Below, piece after piece: positions 6,334 to 7,976 of a stretch of DNA of 7,976 nucleotides (its first letter is position 1; each line of letters opens with the position of its first letter). The notes below the pieces were generated by a model. That model saw only the letters and a program-made list of their open reading frames with translations, was not told the origin of the DNA and ran no database searches. The stretch spans positions 1-7,976 of the forward strand of contig DAOVYP010000086.1 of the NCBI GenBank assembly GCA_030635565.1. The letters run 5' to 3'. Made by a program: the position numbers and the translations under genes. The stretch is from Spirochaeta sp. Lineage in GTDB: Bacteria; Spirochaetota; Spirochaetia; DSM-2461.

Positions 6334-7123
6334 CCGGTTCCTCCTTACAGGGAATATCCAGAGCTTCGACAGATCGGGTTTTTCCGTCTTTACCGATGTT
6401 CATCAACACGCCCTGGAGGCGTAAGTCCCCCCAGCCGTCTTTCGACCTCTCGGGGACCCTGGTGAAACGAATACGCATTTCGGTGGCGCTGTCCATACCG
6501 TAGACCGACTCCCGGCTGCCGGTACGGCCTGAATCGGTGATAATCGCCGTTCCACCGGCAAGAATCTCAGCATCCGCCGTCTGACAACGGGTCCCGGTAC
6601 CCATCATCGCAGACACAAGACCGTCGGAATGATAGGCCATCGTCCGCCTCTCGGCGCTCGTCGTGGCATGAAAGTTCAGGATAATCGTGTCGGTCCGCTC
6701 CCTGATCTTCCGGACAATCTCCGGCAGGTAGGTGTAGGGATTATTGCCGTGGGTGCGGGAATATCCTGACTGACCAATCATGCAGATAACACCAATATCC
6801 CCTGCCGCTGTGTTGTAAACACCCCAACCCCTTCCGGGAATCCCGGGCGGCAGGTTGGCCGGCCGCAGAATCCATGGCGTCTTCGTCAGAAAATCAACGA
6901 TATCCTTCTTGTAGTAGATACACTCACCGCCGGTGAGTACATGGATCCCCTTCTTGCGCAGAGTGATGGCGTGGGTTTTTCCCAGACCGAACCCGCCGGT
7001 AGCACCGTTGGCATTGGCAATGACAAAATCGATCTCCCTGCCGGAGACGAGATCTTTCAATAGATGCTTCAGAGTAAAGTGACCGGCTTTACCGACTATC
7101 TCGCCGATGAAGAGTACCCGCAT
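6296..7123 (-). CDS. YmdB-like (TIGR00282-type) metallophosphoesterase homologue with altered metal site
   Basis: 275 residues, about the family's length and collinear throughout. Retained blocks include VLFIGEIVGKAG (3-14), ATGGFG (41-46), LRPANLPPGIPGRGW (86-100), NFHATTSAE (150-158), QTADAEILAGGTAIITD (181-197) and SKDGWGDLRLQGVLMNI near the end. The B. subtilis enzyme binds metals through D8, E39, N40, N67, H150, H175 and H177; the aligned residues here are E8, N39, G40, E67, C68 (next to it, replacing His), H152, G177 and R179. Only the FHA histidine survives among the seven, so 2',3'-cyclic nucleotide phosphodiesterase activity is doubtful. I chose the ATG at 7123 (AAGG eight bases upstream, family-like MRVLFIG); upstream in-frame starts at 7141 and a TTG at 7159 add unrelated residues. 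The 3' end overlaps the RseC-like gene. Confidence 0.85.
   Translation of the reverse strand: MRVLFIGEIVGKAGHFTLKHLLKDLVSGREIDFVIANANGATGGFGLGKTHAITLRKKGIHVLTGGECIYYKKDIVDFLTKTPWILRPANLPPGIPGRGWGVYNTAAGDIGVICMIGQSGYSRTHGNNPYTYLPEIVRKIRERTDTIILNFHATTSAERRTMAYHSDGLVSAMMGTGTRCQTADAEILAGGTAIITDSGRTGSRESVYGMDSATEMRIRFTRVPERSKDGWGDLRLQGVLMNIGKDGKTRSVEALDIPCKEEPDDTNGNGSQRRG
6340..6346 (-). promoter_or_regulatory. strong Shine-Dalgarno of the RseC-like gene
   Basis: AAGGAGG sits six bases before the ATG at 6333, inside the coding end of the YmdB-like gene. It fixes the start of the RseC-like protein and allows its independent initiation on the shared mRNA. Confidence 0.85.
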
Positions 7124-7205
7124 GAGGTTTACCTTAAACATCCTTTGTGGATGGGGCAAGGAGTATTACCGATTTGGGAGAAATGGGGGGGATGGGCTTT
7201 CATTC

Positions 7206-7235
7206 GGTACACTTATACATTACCATTTTTATAGT
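7206..7235 (+). promoter_or_regulatory. weak candidate promoter of the superoxide dismutase gene
   Basis: TATAGT at 7230-7235 matches five of six bases of a -10 box and lies in an AT-rich stretch 40 bp before the start codon. The best -35 at a suitable distance (GGTACA, 7206-7211, 18-bp spacer) is poor. I saw no clear Fur or PerR-type palindrome. Confidence 0.25.
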
Positions 7236-7262
7236 ATTTAATTCGTCACTTCATCACTATGG

Positions 7263-7268
7263 AAGGAG
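7263..7268 (+). promoter_or_regulatory. Shine-Dalgarno of superoxide dismutase gene
   Basis: AAGGAG lies six bases before the ATG at 7275 and settles the start codon. Confidence 0.88.
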
Positions 7269-7274
7269 AAACAT

Positions 7275-7877
7275 ATGAGTTATTCAACACCGGATCTGGG
7301 TTTTGCGTACGACGCACTTGAGCCCCATATTGACGCCCGAACAATGGAAATCCATCACGACAAGCACCATGTGGGCTATACCACCAAATTGAATGCCGCG
7401 ATTAACGGATCGCCTCTGCAGGGTAAGGATCCCGCCGCAATCCTGGCCAACCTGGATACCGCCCCTGAGGATATCCGCGGAGCGGTCAGAAACAATGGCG
7501 GCGGCCATGTCAATCATGGTCTTTTCTGGGAAATCCTTACCCCCGGCGGGTCGGCCGCCCCCGTCGGCAGCGTCGCATCAGGACTCAATTCCGCCTTCGG
7601 CGGATTTGACGATTTCAAGAAAACCTTCTCTCAAGCCGCCGCCACGCGGTTCGGCAGCGGATGGGCCTGGCTTGTGAAATCGGGGAGCGAACTCAAGGTG
7701 TACAGTACCGCCAATCAGGACAGTCCATTGAACCGGGGAGACACACCCATCCTTGGTCTCGATGTCTGGGAGCACGCGTACTATCTGAATTACCAGAACC
7801 GCCGCCCGGATTACATCGAAGCCTTCTTCAACATCATCAACTGGGACGTTGTGGAGGAGAAATTCAAAAACGCCTGA
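7275..7877 (+). CDS. sodA: superoxide dismutase, Mn/Fe family, Mn-type signature
   Basis: 200 residues, a full-length single-domain enzyme that converts superoxide to oxygen and hydrogen peroxide in the cytoplasm (no signal peptide). Metal ligands are visible at H27 (MEIHHDKHH), H81 ([11 protein letters not shown], 75-85), D163 and H167 (LDVWEHAYY). The outer-sphere glutamine lies in the C-terminal half (NQDSPL, Q148) and the N-terminal half has Gly-Gly-His (G76-H78), the pattern of Mn-dependent rather than Fe-dependent members; a cambialistic enzyme cannot be excluded. It is divergent from the YmdB-like gene, with a 150-bp shared intergenic region, and appears to be monocistronic within the window. 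An inverted repeat follows 20 bp after the stop. Confidence 0.95.
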   Translation: MSYSTPDLGFAYDALEPHIDARTMEIHHDKHHVGYTTKLNAAINGSPLQGKDPAAILANLDTAPEDIRGAVRNNGGGHVNHGLFWEILTPGGSAAPVGSVASGLNSAFGGFDDFKKTFSQAAATRFGSGWAWLVKSGSELKVYSTANQDSPLNRGDTPILGLDVWEHAYYLNYQNRRPDYIEAFFNIINWDVVEEKFKNA

Positions 7878-7896
7878 TTTGGATGACCTCCGGGTG

Positions 7897-7933
7897 CCCG
7901 CCGATCTTGCCTATTACCAAAAAGTTCGGCGGG
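7897..7933 (+). terminator. hairpin after superoxide dismutase gene, possible terminator
   Basis: CCCGCCGA (7897-7904) and TCGGCGGG (7926-7933) are exact reverse complements around a 21-nt loop, 20 nt after the stop codon. There is no following T-run, so termination would have to be weak or factor-assisted. The remaining bases to the window end show no gene start that I can support. Confidence 0.35.
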
Positions 7934-7976
7934 TCTCGCAGCCACCGGCCGCTTCATTGGATTCCGTCAGTAAGAC

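Noticed and set aside
7124..7159. TTG start giving 12 extra residues on the YmdB-like protein
   Set aside because: The family begins at MRVLFIG, and the ATG at 7123 has an AAGG at good spacing.

Overview
The window is an ordinary-looking bacterial chromosomal segment of moderate GC content. Seven intact protein-coding genes are supported: six on the minus strand and one, a superoxide dismutase, on the plus strand at the right end. A decayed dehydrogenase remnant and several non-coding repeat or hairpin regions lie between them. The gene set (a CysD/CysN-type sulfate-activating enzyme, a cysteate-synthase-like enzyme, an RseC-like membrane protein and an atypical YmdB-like protein) fits a free-living spirochaete or a similar Gram-negative anaerobe or facultative organism. 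That assignment is inference from family resemblance only.

Layout from left to right. Positions 1-283 carry two near-identical 131-bp repeats, each able to fold into a long hairpin. Positions 364-4329 hold a tight minus-strand operon in the order cysD, cysNC-like, cysteate-synthase-like, with a 1-nt gap and then a 4-nt ATGA overlap. Upstream of cysD (4330-4765) is a leader with a candidate promoter, a palindrome and a hairpin, followed by a broken short-chain dehydrogenase gene. A divergent bifunctional-nuclease-family (DUF151) gene lies at 4766-5242. About 600 bp without a convincing gene (5243-5847) contains three clear stem-loops. An RseC-like gene and a YmdB-like metallophosphoesterase homologue follow, overlapping by 38 bp. 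The Mn-type superoxide dismutase is divergent from them.

How the genes may work together. CysD and the CysN GTPase would make adenosine 5'-phosphosulfate (APS) from sulfate and ATP. The C-terminal domain of the CysN protein has the fold-level pattern of APS kinase but no recognisable P-loop, so it probably does not make PAPS. The translationally coupled third gene resembles enzymes that condense O-phosphoserine with sulfite to give cysteate. The operon therefore looks like a dedicated route from sulfate to an organosulfonate (for example a precursor of sulfonolipids, coenzyme M or sulfolactate), with the APS-reducing step encoded elsewhere.

The most noteworthy observations are this sulfonate-oriented operon with its degenerate kinase domain, the YmdB homologue that has lost six of seven metal ligands, the RseC homologue whose cysteine cluster sits at the C-terminus, and the tandem hairpin repeats.
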